64,000 bases of DNA, taken from positions 620,001-684,000 of the forward strand of contig NZ_FSRK01000002.1 in the NCBI RefSeq assembly GCF_900141765.1, read 5' to 3'. The notes under the pieces are model-generated. The model was given only the letters and a program-made list of their open reading frames with translations, had not been told where the DNA came from and searched no databases. A program made the position numbers and the translations under genes. This document shows positions 8,258 to 17,753 of this stretch, piece by piece (the first letter of the stretch is position 1; each line of letters begins with the position of its first letter). The stretch comes from Epilithonimonas zeae (lineage in GTDB: Bacteria; Bacteroidota; Bacteroidia; Flavobacteriales; Weeksellaceae).

Positions 8258-10171
8258 ATGAGAAAAATCCTACTTTTTCTGATGCTCATTCCTGCCATTT
8301 GGATTTCTGCGCAATCTGCGGTGGATTCTCTGTTGGCAGTTCTTAAAAAAGAAAAAAATCCAAACCAAATTACGGCTTTACAAAATCAGATTTCGGATTG
8401 TTATAAACATACGGATCCTGAGCAGATGCAGAAATTTGCATTGTTGGCGCTTGCAAACTCCAGAAAAAATAAAAACATTTATCAGGAATCGGTTGCTTAT
8501 CAGAATATTGGTGTTTCATTTTTTATTTATGGCGATTACGAAAAAGCACTACAAAATTTTGATTCATCAGAAAAAATTCTTTTAAAAATCAATTCTGAGA
8601 AAAAAGAAATCAGGGAAACATTAGCCAAAACTCTGGGAAGCAAAGGCGTTGTTTATTCTCAACAGAACAATTATGCTGCAGCTTTGGAAAATGATTTTCG
8701 GGCTTTGAAAATTTATGAAGTGACTAAAAATAGTCTTCAGACTTCAAAGCTTTATAACAATATTGGAGTGATTTATAAATCCATTGATGATAAGGAAAAA
8801 GCACTAGAATATTTTCTTAAAGCCAACCAGACTTCGAAGAAAATTAACCCAGAAACTTTTGCTGCAAGTGCATCTAATATTGGATTGATTTATTTGTTTC
8901 AGAATAAGTTAGATCAGGCGAAAAAGTATTTTGACGAGAGTCTAAAATCTTATCTGGAAAATGAAAATCCACGAGGTTTAGGAGAACTTTATAACAGCTA
9001 TTCTCAATATTACATTCGTAAAAATCAGAAACAAGAAGCCAAAAATAGTCTTCAAAAAGCGGAAGAAATATTTTTGTCGGTTGAAGACAAGTTTGGGTTA
9101 TCAGACACTTATATGTTTCTGGCAAAAATTTATTTTGATGAAGATAATCTGGACAAATCACTTCAGTTTTCGAACAAAAGCCTTGAGCTTGCTAAAGAAC
9201 TGAATTTGACGGAAGCCCGAATGAACGCCGAAAAACTACTTTCCCAAATCTATGATCAAAAAGAAGATCAGAAGTTGGCTTTGCATCATCTTAAGAATTA
9301 TGATGTTGAGAAAGAAAAATTTGACGCTGTTAAAAATGAACAACAACGTCTGAAAACGGAACTCAATTTCCAATATGAAAAACAACAGTTGGAAAAAAGA
9401 GAAAATGCAAGCCGGGAAAGGCTAAAATGGATTTTTACAGTTTTAATTGTTGGAATAATTTTACTCGGATTGTTTCTTTTTTACAGGAATAAAGAAAAGC
9501 AAAAAACCTTGCTCCTACAAAAACAACTGACAGAGTTTGAGCATAAAGCACTGCATCTACAGATGAATCCTCACTTCGTTTTCAATTGTCTGGCGGCGAT
9601 TTCGGCATTCGTAGTCCAAAACGGAAAAGATGAAGCGATACGGTATCTGGCGAAGTTTTCCAAATTGATGCGGCTGACTTTGGAATTTTCAAAAGAATCT
9701 AATATTACCATAGATAAAGAAATCGAAGCGCTTCAAAATTATCTTGAACTCGAACAATTGCGCTTCAATAACAAATTCGATTTTAATATTTCCAAAGAAT
9801 CTAATATCGAAGATGATACAGCAATTCCTTCTTTGCTTCTGCAGCCTTACGTGGAAAATGCAATTATTCATGGAGTAGTTCCTTTGGAAGATAGAGGCTT
9901 TATCAAAATTATTTTTCGTCAAATTGAGAATCAGCTAATTTGTATCATCACAGATAATGGTGTTGGAATAGAGCAATCGAAGAAAAATAAAGAAACGTTT
10001 GTCAACGCTCATAAGTCTATGGCAATGGAAATTTCTAAAAAGCGATTGGAAACTCTGGAACAATTGGAAAATAAAAAAATAGAGCTAAGTATCACAGAAC
10101 TAAGAGATAACGAGAAGGTTTTGGGAACTCAGGTTTTGATAAAATTACCATTAGAATTTATAGAAAAATGA
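8258..10171 (+). CDS. TPR-containing LytS-type sensor histidine kinase
   Basis: A 637-residue membrane sensor kinase. A signal peptide (ending WISAQ) is followed by tetratricopeptide repeats over about 20-330, a coiled-coil-like stretch, one transmembrane helix (WIFTVLIVGIILLGLFLF, about 390-407), the His_kinase phosphoacceptor region with QMNPHFVFN, and an ATPase domain with VENAIIHG and DNGVGIE. The periplasmic TPRs probably sense a protein or cell-envelope signal. The ATG at 8258 is preferred over the in-frame TTG one codon earlier. The stop overlaps the response-regulator start as ATGA, so the two are translationally coupled and form a two-component pair. Confidence 0.88.
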   Translation: MRKILLFLMLIPAIWISAQSAVDSLLAVLKKEKNPNQITALQNQISDCYKHTDPEQMQKFALLALANSRKNKNIYQESVAYQNIGVSFFIYGDYEKALQNFDSSEKILLKINSEKKEIRETLAKTLGSKGVVYSQQNNYAAALENDFRALKIYEVTKNSLQTSKLYNNIGVIYKSIDDKEKALEYFLKANQTSKKINPETFAASASNIGLIYLFQNKLDQAKKYFDESLKSYLENENPRGLGELYNSYSQYYIRKNQKQEAKNSLQKAEEIFLSVEDKFGLSDTYMFLAKIYFDEDNLDKSLQFSNKSLELAKELNLTEARMNAEKLLSQIYDQKEDQKLALHHLKNYDVEKEKFDAVKNEQQRLKTELNFQYEKQQLEKRENASRERLKWIFTVLIVGIILLGLFLFYRNKEKQKTLLLQKQLTEFEHKALHLQMNPHFVFNCLAAISAFVVQNGKDEAIRYLAKFSKLMRLTLEFSKESNITIDKEIEALQNYLELEQLRFNNKFDFNISKESNIEDDTAIPSLLLQPYVENAIIHGVVPLEDRGFIKIIFRQIENQLICIITDNGVGIEQSKKNKETFVNAHKSMAMEISKKRLETLEQLENKKIELSITELRDNEKVLGTQVLIKLPLEFIEK

Positions 10172-10929
10172 TAACAGCTGTTTTAATAGACGATGATCAT
10201 AATCTCCGCAATGGGATGAGAGCAATGCTGGCTCTGTATGCTCCTGAAATCAATATTTTAGGCGAAGCTGATAGCGTGAAAACCGGAACTAAACTGATCG
10301 AAGAAAATAACCCGAAAATTGTTTTTCTGGATATTATGATGAACGATGGTTCTGGCTTTGATATTCTGGAACGGCTCAATAAAAAGTATGGAAAAATCTC
10401 TTCGCATATTGTTTTTGTAACAGCGCACGAGAAGTTTGCTATAAGAGCTTTTCGTTTCAGTGCTTTAGATTTCCTATTGAAACCGATTGATCCGGAAGAG
10501 TTGCAAAGTGTCATCCGGAAAATTAAAAATATTACAGATAACAGTTCCGAGAACAAAACGATAGAACTTCTATTGGAAAATATTTCAAAGAAGGCAGATG
10601 GTTTTAAAAAAATTGCTTTGTCAACGTCGGATGGAATTCATCTTTTTGAGATTAAGGATATTATCCGCTGTGAGTCTGTTGATAATTATACCAAATTTCA
10701 TTTCAAAAATCACAAGACAGTCCTGATTTCCAAAACGCTGAAAGAGTATGAGGAATTGTTGTCTGATCAAGGTTTTGAAAGAATACATCAATCCCATCTC
10801 ATCAATCTGAATGAACTGAAATCTTATATCAAAAAAGATGGCGGATTCGTCATAATGTCGGATAATATACAAGTTCCTGTTTCTCAAAGAAAAAAAGAAC
10901 GATTACAGGAAGTGATCGGAAGGTTATAA
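10168..10929 (+). CDS. LytTR family response regulator
   Basis: A 253-residue regulator. The N-terminal receiver domain has the acidic pocket DDD (8-10), phosphoacceptor D55 in VFLDIM, Thr in FVTAHE and Lys in LLKPID. The C-terminal LytTR DNA-binding domain (about 150-250) carries IIRCESVDNYTKFHF and FERIHQSHLINL. It overlaps the upstream sensor kinase by four bases and is its obvious partner. Target genes are not evident; the downstream surface LRR gene, 70 bases away on the same strand, is one possibility, but that is only positional. Confidence 0.9.
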   Translation: MITAVLIDDDHNLRNGMRAMLALYAPEINILGEADSVKTGTKLIEENNPKIVFLDIMMNDGSGFDILERLNKKYGKISSHIVFVTAHEKFAIRAFRFSALDFLLKPIDPEELQSVIRKIKNITDNSSENKTIELLLENISKKADGFKKIALSTSDGIHLFEIKDIIRCESVDNYTKFHFKNHKTVLISKTLKEYEELLSDQGFERIHQSHLINLNELKSYIKKDGGFVIMSDNIQVPVSQRKKERLQEVIGRL

Positions 10930-10999
10930 ATTCTAATTCAAACCTTTCTAATTCTAAATGTAACGAACACAACACAATGATAAAAATTAATTTTAAACC

Positions 11000-11563
11000 A
11001 TGAAAACACAAATGATGAAAACAAAATTACTCCTAGTGATAATTGCTCTCTTTTCTCTGGGAGCCAAGTCACAAAACATCAATTTTCCTGATGCGAATTT
11101 TAAAGCTGCTTTATTGGGAACAAATTTTAACAATTACGTTATTTGCTATGATCACAATAACACCAATTTCCTATTAGATCAAAATCAAGACGGCGAAATC
11201 CAAATGTCAGAAGCATCTTTGGTAAAAAGAATGGTGTTTTTTCAAAGATCAAATTATACAACTCTGGAAGGAATCAATTCCTTTGTTAATCTGGAAACGA
11301 TTCTGTATGAGAATGATGGTTCCTCTTCCCATATTCACGGGAAAATTGATGATATTAATATTGATGGACTTAACAATTTCAAAACATTTAATTTATCGGG
11401 ATGTGATATCGGAAAAATAAGTATCAAAAATTGTCCTAATCTTATTGAGATAAAATCTGCCTACACAGATACTTATAATGCATCGAATTTCAATGTTCAT
11501 GGGAATACACAGGAGATGACGATTGATAACTGTGCAATTACAAAAAATTCTATGGACCAATAA
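11000..11563 (+). CDS. N-terminal part of a leucine-rich-repeat surface protein (frameshifted)
   Basis: Encodes 187 residues: a signal peptide (ending LGAKSQ), an LRR-capping start (NINFPDANFKAALLG), an EF-hand-like loop LDQNQDGEIQMSEA and the first leucine-rich repeats (LEGINSFVNLETI, INIDGLNNFKTFNLSGC). It stops early at 11561-11563. The next ORF, in the +1 frame, carries the rest of the repeats without a signal peptide. Reading across an A6 run at 11542-11547 with one base fewer gives a continuous protein of about 1290 residues. So this is the front half of one gene, broken either in the genome or by a sequencing error. Confidence 0.75.
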   Translation: MKTQMMKTKLLLVIIALFSLGAKSQNINFPDANFKAALLGTNFNNYVICYDHNNTNFLLDQNQDGEIQMSEASLVKRMVFFQRSNYTTLEGINSFVNLETILYENDGSSSHIHGKIDDINIDGLNNFKTFNLSGCDIGKISIKNCPNLIEIKSAYTDTYNASNFNVHGNTQEMTIDNCAITKNSMDQ

Positions 11564-14500
11564 TAATTTAGGAAATGCAAATATTACTAATTCCCCAAGT
11601 CTTATCCATTTAGAACTACGAGGGAATTCTTTGTCTGCTTTTGATGCATCACAACTTGTAAACCTTGAAGATCTTGATTTGTCCAATAATCAACAGACTT
11701 GGGGACCAATTTCTGGCGAAGCTAATTTTGATCCAACATTATCAAGTTTGAATATTAATGGTTTGTCGAAATTAACATATCTCAATGTCACTAATCAGTT
11801 GCTTGCTAGTTTGGATTTGACTCAATCACCACTTTTGGAAATAGTGGATTGTAAGAACAATAAAATCGAAAATTCTTTAGATATATCCCAAAATTCTAAA
11901 TTAACATATCTTGATTGCTCAATTAATCAAATTAAAGCCATATTATTTCCTACTACTTCAGATATTAGTACATTCTACGCCAACAACAATTTATTAGAAA
12001 ATAATGGTATGGATTTTTCTAAATTGTTTGCAGTAAACAACATTAATAGAGATATTAATTTGTCATTCAATAAGTTTGATCAGAATATTATTTTTTCGTT
12101 TCCTGTAAGTTTTGCATCTTTAGATTTAAGTAATAATAAGATATCTGACTTTGAAATTTCAGGAAATTTCTCTAGCTGGCCTACTCAAGCAATCATTTCA
12201 TTAAATAATAATTTATTAGAAAATATTAATTTAAGTGGTATTGATAGTTTAGAAAATTTTTTTATTGCAAATAATCCTATTACTGAACTTAATATGCCAA
12301 ATCTTAGGATAGTTAATTATCTTGACTTTTCCTCTACTAATATATCCTATTTAAATTTAGGTTTGTCTCCTGATTCCTCTGCCATTTTTCTTGCGACAGG
12401 ACTCAAGTCTTCTACACTGAAAATTGATTGCCAATCAGGAAGCATTGATGCAATAAGTGATAGTGAAAATTTAGAGAGTATAGATTTGAGCAATTCTAAA
12501 ATGAGGATTGAACTAATTTCTAATATTTCATCGTTGAAAAATCTATACATGAAAAATGGGATTGATGATGTAATTTATGGATTCCATAATCTTCCAAATT
12601 TAAAATTTGTTTGTGCTGATGAAAATGAAATTGAGAGCATTAAAGCTAAACTTTCTCAAACAGAAATCATAAATGCTAACGTCAACTCTTACTGCTCATT
12701 CATACCAGGCGGAAATTACAATACTATTTCAGGAACAGCAAAAATTGATACTGATAACAACGGTTGTGATTCTACAGATAACCCATTCGAATATCTAAAA
12801 TTGAAAATTGATGATGGAACCACTTCTGGTGAAACTTTTGTTCAGAATGATGGAAAATATGAGTTTTATACACAAACAGGTAATTTTAATGTAGCTACAC
12901 TTGCAGAAAACCCAACTCTATTCACGGTGTCTCCTGCTAATTTCTCTACTTCTTTTGCAGATGCTAACAATAACATTTTTACACAGGATATTTGTGTAAC
13001 AGCTAACGGAAGTCAAAATGATGCGGAAGTAGTAATTGCACCGTTAACCAATGCAAGACCAGGGTTCGATGCGGTTTACAATTTGGTATGGAGAAACAAA
13101 GGAAACACGACTTTATCCGGAAAAGTGATAATGAATTACGATTCCAATAAAATGACCTTCCAGAGCAGCTCTTTGCCGTATTCTATATTGAGTAATGGGT
13201 CGATAGAGTTTAATTATACCGACCTAAAACCATTTGCTAACACCGCTTCGGAAATTACATTCAAGATTAATACGCCAACGGATTCAACTAATCCTGTGAA
13301 TATGGGAGATGTATTGGTTTTTAATGCACAGATTACGCCTACCAATGCAGATATTACTCCAGAAGATAACCTTTTTGGTTTCAACCATACCGTTGTTAAT
13401 TCCTTTGACCCGAATGATATCGTATGTTTGGAAGGAGAAACAGTTCCTGTGTCAACAGTGGGTAAGTACCTGCATTATGTCATCAATTTTGAAAACACAG
13501 GAAATGCAGAGGCGGAAAATATTGTAGTGAAAATGGAAGTAGATCCAAATGAATTCGATATTAATACATTACAATTACAAAATGCTTCAGCAAGTGTTGA
13601 TACAAAAATTGTTGGAAACCAGATAGAATTTGCATTCAAAAAAATAAAATTGCAAAGTGGAGGTCACGGCAATGTGTTGTTAAAGATGAAATCAAAGTCT
13701 GATCTTGTCGAAGGTGATACAGTCAATAACGTGGCAGAAATCTATTTTGATTACAATTTCCCGATTGAAACCAACGATTATGTAACAACTATCTATAATG
13801 CAAGTGATGTTCTTGCTGCTAAAATCAATTATTCGGCATCCAATTTTAGTCAAAATAATTATCCAATTAACTTTGATGCAAGCCTTAGTTCAGGTAATAT
13901 TACAGCTTATCAATGGGAGTTTTTAGGAAACTCTTCAATCAGTTCAAGTGCGGATGTGAAACCTGTGGTTACTTATAACACACCAGGAAATTATACAGCG
14001 AAATTGACCGTTTTTGACTCCAATGGAGCATCTTCTTCACAGGCAATTACTTTCAGCGTTGGAGGGAATGTCGCAGATTTGTCAACCGGTAAAAATTCTG
14101 AAAATAACTTCATAGCAATTGATGCAGATGAAGATGACTGGAAAGGCTATGATATCAATGGTGTGGAGATCACTCCAAAAGTAAGACAAACTTATACAGG
14201 CTGGAGCTATGCAGATATAGAAAACGGAAGAAACAGCCAATGGATTACGCTTAACAATTTGGAAGGCTACTATACTTACAAAAGCAGAGAGTTTACAATT
14301 CCGGATAATGCAACCGATGCCAAACTGAATTTAAGATCATTATCATTTGTAAGAAACTGGACATACCTTGTGAAAGTAAATCCTGATGGAAGTGAAACTG
14401 AAACAGAAATTACAAAAACACAATGGATGAATGATGGGTTCAAGGGTTGGTTGAACAGCAGAAGTCCAAAAGTTGATAATTATTCTCTGTCTCCGGGCAG

Positions 14501-14882
14501 ATATTACATCAAGGTGTTTTTATATTCCAATAACAATATGGTAAGACAATCCATAGATGTGAACGCTACTGTGTCCTGTTCGGAAGGATTAATATTTGCC
14601 AACAAAATGGTTCAGAAAGAACCGACTTTGGATGTTGAGAATTCTAAAAATTTGGAGGTGCAAGTTTATCCGATTCCAACCAAAGGATTGATTAATATTA
14701 TTTCCGATGAAAAAATTAATGCTGTCGAAGTTTATGATGCTGCAGGAAGAATTATACAAAAGCAAATGCACAGTGCGGCTTCAAAAGAATCTAAAGTTAA
14801 TATTAGTGCTTCAAAAGGAATTTATTATCTGAAAATAAAAACCAATAAAGGAGACTCAATTAAGAAAATTATTAAGGAATAA
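11523..14882 (+). CDS. C-terminal part of the LRR surface protein with PKD domain and T9SS sorting tail
   Basis: Up to 1119 residues, continuing the gene above after a frameshift; the TTG at 11523 is only where the frame opens, not a likely start. In order: about 12 irregular leucine-rich repeats (to about 390), a SdrD/DUF11-like conserved region with repeated N-T-G statements (YNLVWRNKGNTTLSG; YVINFENTGNAEAENIVV), a PKD-like domain (INFDASLSSG...YQWEF, about 765-850), a region rich in Trp/Tyr, and a T9SS type A sorting domain (YPIPTKGLINI ... GIYYLKIKT ... KKIIKE). Expected to be exported by the gliding/T9SS machinery and attached to the cell surface. Function unknown; adhesion is a guess from the domain types. 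Confidence 0.75.
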   Translation: MITVQLQKILWTNNNLGNANITNSPSLIHLELRGNSLSAFDASQLVNLEDLDLSNNQQTWGPISGEANFDPTLSSLNINGLSKLTYLNVTNQLLASLDLTQSPLLEIVDCKNNKIENSLDISQNSKLTYLDCSINQIKAILFPTTSDISTFYANNNLLENNGMDFSKLFAVNNINRDINLSFNKFDQNIIFSFPVSFASLDLSNNKISDFEISGNFSSWPTQAIISLNNNLLENINLSGIDSLENFFIANNPITELNMPNLRIVNYLDFSSTNISYLNLGLSPDSSAIFLATGLKSSTLKIDCQSGSIDAISDSENLESIDLSNSKMRIELISNISSLKNLYMKNGIDDVIYGFHNLPNLKFVCADENEIESIKAKLSQTEIINANVNSYCSFIPGGNYNTISGTAKIDTDNNGCDSTDNPFEYLKLKIDDGTTSGETFVQNDGKYEFYTQTGNFNVATLAENPTLFTVSPANFSTSFADANNNIFTQDICVTANGSQNDAEVVIAPLTNARPGFDAVYNLVWRNKGNTTLSGKVIMNYDSNKMTFQSSSLPYSILSNGSIEFNYTDLKPFANTASEITFKINTPTDSTNPVNMGDVLVFNAQITPTNADITPEDNLFGFNHTVVNSFDPNDIVCLEGETVPVSTVGKYLHYVINFENTGNAEAENIVVKMEVDPNEFDINTLQLQNASASVDTKIVGNQIEFAFKKIKLQSGGHGNVLLKMKSKSDLVEGDTVNNVAEIYFDYNFPIETNDYVTTIYNASDVLAAKINYSASNFSQNNYPINFDASLSSGNITAYQWEFLGNSSISSSADVKPVVTYNTPGNYTAKLTVFDSNGASSSQAITFSVGGNVADLSTGKNSENNFIAIDADEDDWKGYDINGVEITPKVRQTYTGWSYADIENGRNSQWITLNNLEGYYTYKSREFTIPDNATDAKLNLRSLSFVRNWTYLVKVNPDGSETETEITKTQWMNDGFKGWLNSRSPKVDNYSLSPGRYYIKVFLYSNNNMVRQSIDVNATVSCSEGLIFANKMVQKEPTLDVENSKNLEVQVYPIPTKGLINIISDEKINAVEVYDAAGRIIQKQMHSAASKESKVNISASKGIYYLKIKTNKGDSIKKIIKE

Positions 14883-14886
14883 AATA

Positions 14887-14919
14887 AAAATCCCGCTTCA
14901 AAAAGAGGCGGGATTTTTT
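14887..14919. terminator. bidirectional Rho-independent terminator
   Basis: A 13-bp stem, AAAATCCCGCTTC (14887-14899) with GAGGCGGGATTTT (14905-14917), with one wobble pair, a five-A loop and a T run. It ends both the LRR gene and the convergent recJ, whose stop is at 14922. Confidence 0.85.
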
Positions 14920-14921
14920 AT

Positions 14922-16634
14922 TTAGTCGTGAAACTTCACATCTCGTATATTCAGGAAATGGGAAACATTGCCTTTCCAATGATTCTCTTCGATGGTGAAT
15001 GCCAAATCGAAAGTTTTCGTTTTAAAATTGTCTGCAAATTGTCCGAAACGGAAACCAACGCATTCTACATTTCGTCCTGTATTAGGTTGTAGAATATTGA
15101 ATTTTAAATGCGTGCTTTCTTTCCCCATCAATCTTACATAACCATTGACTTTCACATTTTTCAAAACCAGAATTGGCTTCATATTCTGAGGTCCGAATGG
15201 CGCTAATTTTCTGTGGAAGTTAATGAACTCGCGGTTTAAGTCTTCAGGATTTACAATACTATCAATGTAAATTGTCGGTTCTTTTTGGTGATCCTGAATG
15301 TTATTTTTCACATAATCCTCAAAACGAATTTTGAATTCCTCAAACTTTTCTTTCTCCATAGAAAGGCCTGCAGCAGCTTGATGTCCTCCAAATTTCATAA
15401 AAAGATCAGAACAATGTTCCAACGCTCTGTGAATGTCAAAATCTGAAACAGATCTCGCAGAAGCCACTAATTCGCCATTATTACCTTCGGTAAAAACCAA
15501 AGTTGGTTTGAAATAATTTTCAATCAAACGGGAAGCTACAATACCAATAACGCCTTTGTTCCAGCTAGGATCATAAACGATGGTTGAGAAACATTCGGTT
15601 TTCTGTAATTCCAAAGCCTGACTCATTGCCGATTGTGTGATGTTGATATCCATCTCGCGACGTTCGTCATTCAGGTTGATAATCTCATCAACAATTTGCT
15701 GAGCTTGTTTCAGGTTGTCAGAAATCATCAATTCTACCGAAGCTTTTGCGTGTGAAATTCTTCCTGCTGCATTGATTTTTGGAGCGATATCAAAAACGAT
15801 ATTCGAGATTTCGAAATGGGCTAATTTTTCCTCAGGAATCAAAAGCCTTAGTCCAAATTTTCTTGTTTTTCTAAGGAATTTCAAACCTTGCATTGCTAAA
15901 ACTCGGTTTTCACCTGTCATTGCAACAATGTCAGAAGCGATGCTGATTGCCAAAAGATCGGTCAATTCAAACAACTCGCTTTCCGGAATTTTATAAATTG
16001 TATTGAGGCCTTGGCAAAGTTTGAAACCAACGCCGCAACCACTCAGTTCTTTATAAGGATATCTGCAGTCTTTTCTTTTTGGATCTAGAACGGCAACTGC
16101 TTTTGGAAGTTCATCGCCAGGTAAATGGTGATCACAAATAATAAAATCTACACCAACAGAATTGGCCAAATCGATTTTATCAACTGACTTTATTCCGCAG
16201 TCTAATGCAATAATCAAAGAAAATCCATTGTCTTTTGCGAAATAAATTCCTTCATCGGAAATTCCGTAGCCTTCAACATTTCTGTCGGGGATATAAAAAT
16301 CAAGGTATTTTTTATCGACAATTTTACTCAGATAAAGATACATCAGCGCAACAGCCGTTGTTCCATCTACATCATAATCGCCATAAACTAATATTTTTTC
16401 ACCGTTTTCTATTGCTGTTGCAATGCGTTCTACTGCTTTTTGCATATCAGCCATCAGAAAAGGATTATGGATGTCGGTTCCGTTTGGTTTGAAGAATTCG
16501 CGTGCTTTTTGATAATTATCAATCTCACGCATCACCAGGATTTTGGATTCTAAAGTTCCAAAACCAATCGAAGAAATCAGTCCATCAACAATTTCTTCAT
16601 CAGGCTCGGTTTTATAAATCCACTTTTGACTCAT
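14922..16634 (-). CDS. recJ: single-stranded-DNA-specific exonuclease RecJ
   Basis: A 570-residue RecJ, the 5'-3' single-strand DNA exonuclease of recombination and mismatch repair. The DHH domain shows VYGDYDVDGTTA (motif I), LIIALDCGIKS, FIICDHHLPGDELP (the DHH motif) and VLDPK. The DHHA1 domain carries the GGHQAAAG motif near residue 420. The length agrees with other RecJ proteins, and the metal-binding Asp and His residues are present. It is a single gene, sharing a terminator with the LRR gene on the other strand. Confidence 0.93.
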   Translation of the reverse strand: MSQKWIYKTEPDEEIVDGLISSIGFGTLESKILVMREIDNYQKAREFFKPNGTDIHNPFLMADMQKAVERIATAIENGEKILVYGDYDVDGTTAVALMYLYLSKIVDKKYLDFYIPDRNVEGYGISDEGIYFAKDNGFSLIIALDCGIKSVDKIDLANSVGVDFIICDHHLPGDELPKAVAVLDPKRKDCRYPYKELSGCGVGFKLCQGLNTIYKIPESELFELTDLLAISIASDIVAMTGENRVLAMQGLKFLRKTRKFGLRLLIPEEKLAHFEISNIVFDIAPKINAAGRISHAKASVELMISDNLKQAQQIVDEIINLNDERREMDINITQSAMSQALELQKTECFSTIVYDPSWNKGVIGIVASRLIENYFKPTLVFTEGNNGELVASARSVSDFDIHRALEHCSDLFMKFGGHQAAAGLSMEKEKFEEFKIRFEDYVKNNIQDHQKEPTIYIDSIVNPEDLNREFINFHRKLAPFGPQNMKPILVLKNVKVNGYVRLMGKESTHLKFNILQPNTGRNVECVGFRFGQFADNFKTKTFDLAFTIEENHWKGNVSHFLNIRDVKFHD

Positions 16635-16675
16635 AGTTACAAAAGTAACGAAAAAAAACGGCTTTGAGAAATTAA

Positions 16676-16703
16676 AACGGTTGCTAAATCAATAACAACC
16701 GTT
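16676..16703 (-). terminator. Rho-independent terminator of the T9SS protein gene
   Basis: Perfect 8-bp stem AACGGTTG (16676-16683) / CAACCGTT (16696-16703) just past the stop of the minus-strand secreted protein, followed on that strand by a T-rich stretch. Confidence 0.6.
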
Positions 16704-16727
16704 CCTGTATTTTATTTAATAATCTGT

Positions 16728-17627
16728 TTATTCTTTGATGATTTTTTTAGTCTCGAGTCCAGATTCGGTTTCGATAGAGATAATATAATTTCCTTTTGGA
16801 AGAGCAGAAATATCAATTTTTGATGAATTGCTAATCTCAGTTTTGATTAAAGCTCCGGAAGCATTATACAGTTGAACTGATTTGATGACTTCATTAGATT
16901 TGATATTGATGAAATCTGAAGCTGGATTTGGAAATACGTTAACCTCAGTTTTCGCAACATCAGAAACTTCAAGATAATCCATATCTTTTACGATAATATT
17001 ATCGACTATAAAACCGCTTCCGTCATTATCGAATTCAAAATTCAAATCATTTGCTCTTACAACTTTGGAGCTGAGTGGTGATGTGTGAACCAATTGATTG
17101 TCAAGATAATATTTTATGTTTTTTTCGCCGACGTGATCGATTTCGATTTTTAGATTATACCATTTGCCGGGAATCCACGTTCCGAGCGCTTGAAAATTGA
17201 GATCGTTATCAGCATAAAAATTTCCACTGATTAAAAAATTAAATCCACCAGCCCAAGAATAATTACCATTATTGTTGTAGTACAATGACAGCATATAATA
17301 TTCTGAACTGTCCAGTTTTTCCAATTTCACGTCTGCAGAAACAGAAAGTCTTTTATATTCCGGAATTTTTTTGAACAGATAAGTCATATTTTCTGTGTAC
17401 GCATTCGTGCTTGTGACTTCCACAGAATGATTGCCATCTGTAGCTTTTCCAGAAACGACCTGGAAACTACTGTTTGGAACATTATCCGTTTTTACCGTCC
17501 ATTCTTTTTGACCAATAACACTTCCAAGATTATAACCTTCCGAAGCTTCGAAAGAAATTTTATGTTGTTGAGCTGATAATGAAACTGAAAATAAAGCTAT
17601 TGCTAAAGAGAATAAAGTTTTCTTCAT
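16728..17627 (-). CDS. secreted protein with T9SS type A sorting domain
   Basis: A 299-residue exported protein. Signal peptide (MKKTLFSLAIALFSVSLSAQ), a central beta-sandwich resembling LamG/concanavalin-like domains (about 25-215; SYADVKLEKLDS-like strands, WYNLKIEIDH, YYLDNQLVHT, FIVDNIIVKD), and a T9SS sorting tail (VFPNPASDFINI ... GNYIISIET ... KKIIKE). Expected at the cell surface or released. Carbohydrate binding is possible from the fold, but no catalytic residues can be pointed to. Confidence 0.8.
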   Translation of the reverse strand: MKKTLFSLAIALFSVSLSAQQHKISFEASEGYNLGSVIGQKEWTVKTDNVPNSSFQVVSGKATDGNHSVEVTSTNAYTENMTYLFKKIPEYKRLSVSADVKLEKLDSSEYYMLSLYYNNNGNYSWAGGFNFLISGNFYADNDLNFQALGTWIPGKWYNLKIEIDHVGEKNIKYYLDNQLVHTSPLSSKVVRANDLNFEFDNDGSGFIVDNIIVKDMDYLEVSDVAKTEVNVFPNPASDFINIKSNEVIKSVQLYNASGALIKTEISNSSKIDISALPKGNYIISIETESGLETKKIIKE

Positions 17628-17686
17628 ACATAAATTAAAAAGGGAAGCGAATTTAGAAAAATAATTATTAATTCACTTATAATCAA

Positions 17687-17719
17687 TAAAAAAAACCTTC
17701 CGAAAAAAATCGAAAGGTT
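17687..17719 (-). terminator. Rho-independent terminator of katA
   Basis: AACCTTTCGA (17710-17719 read on the minus strand) pairs with TCGGAAGGTT (17694-17703) with a single mismatch and is followed by eight T. It lies 35 bases after the catalase stop. Confidence 0.75.
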
Positions 17720-17753
17720 CTATTTAAAAGTCTATATTCTGTTATCTCAAAGT

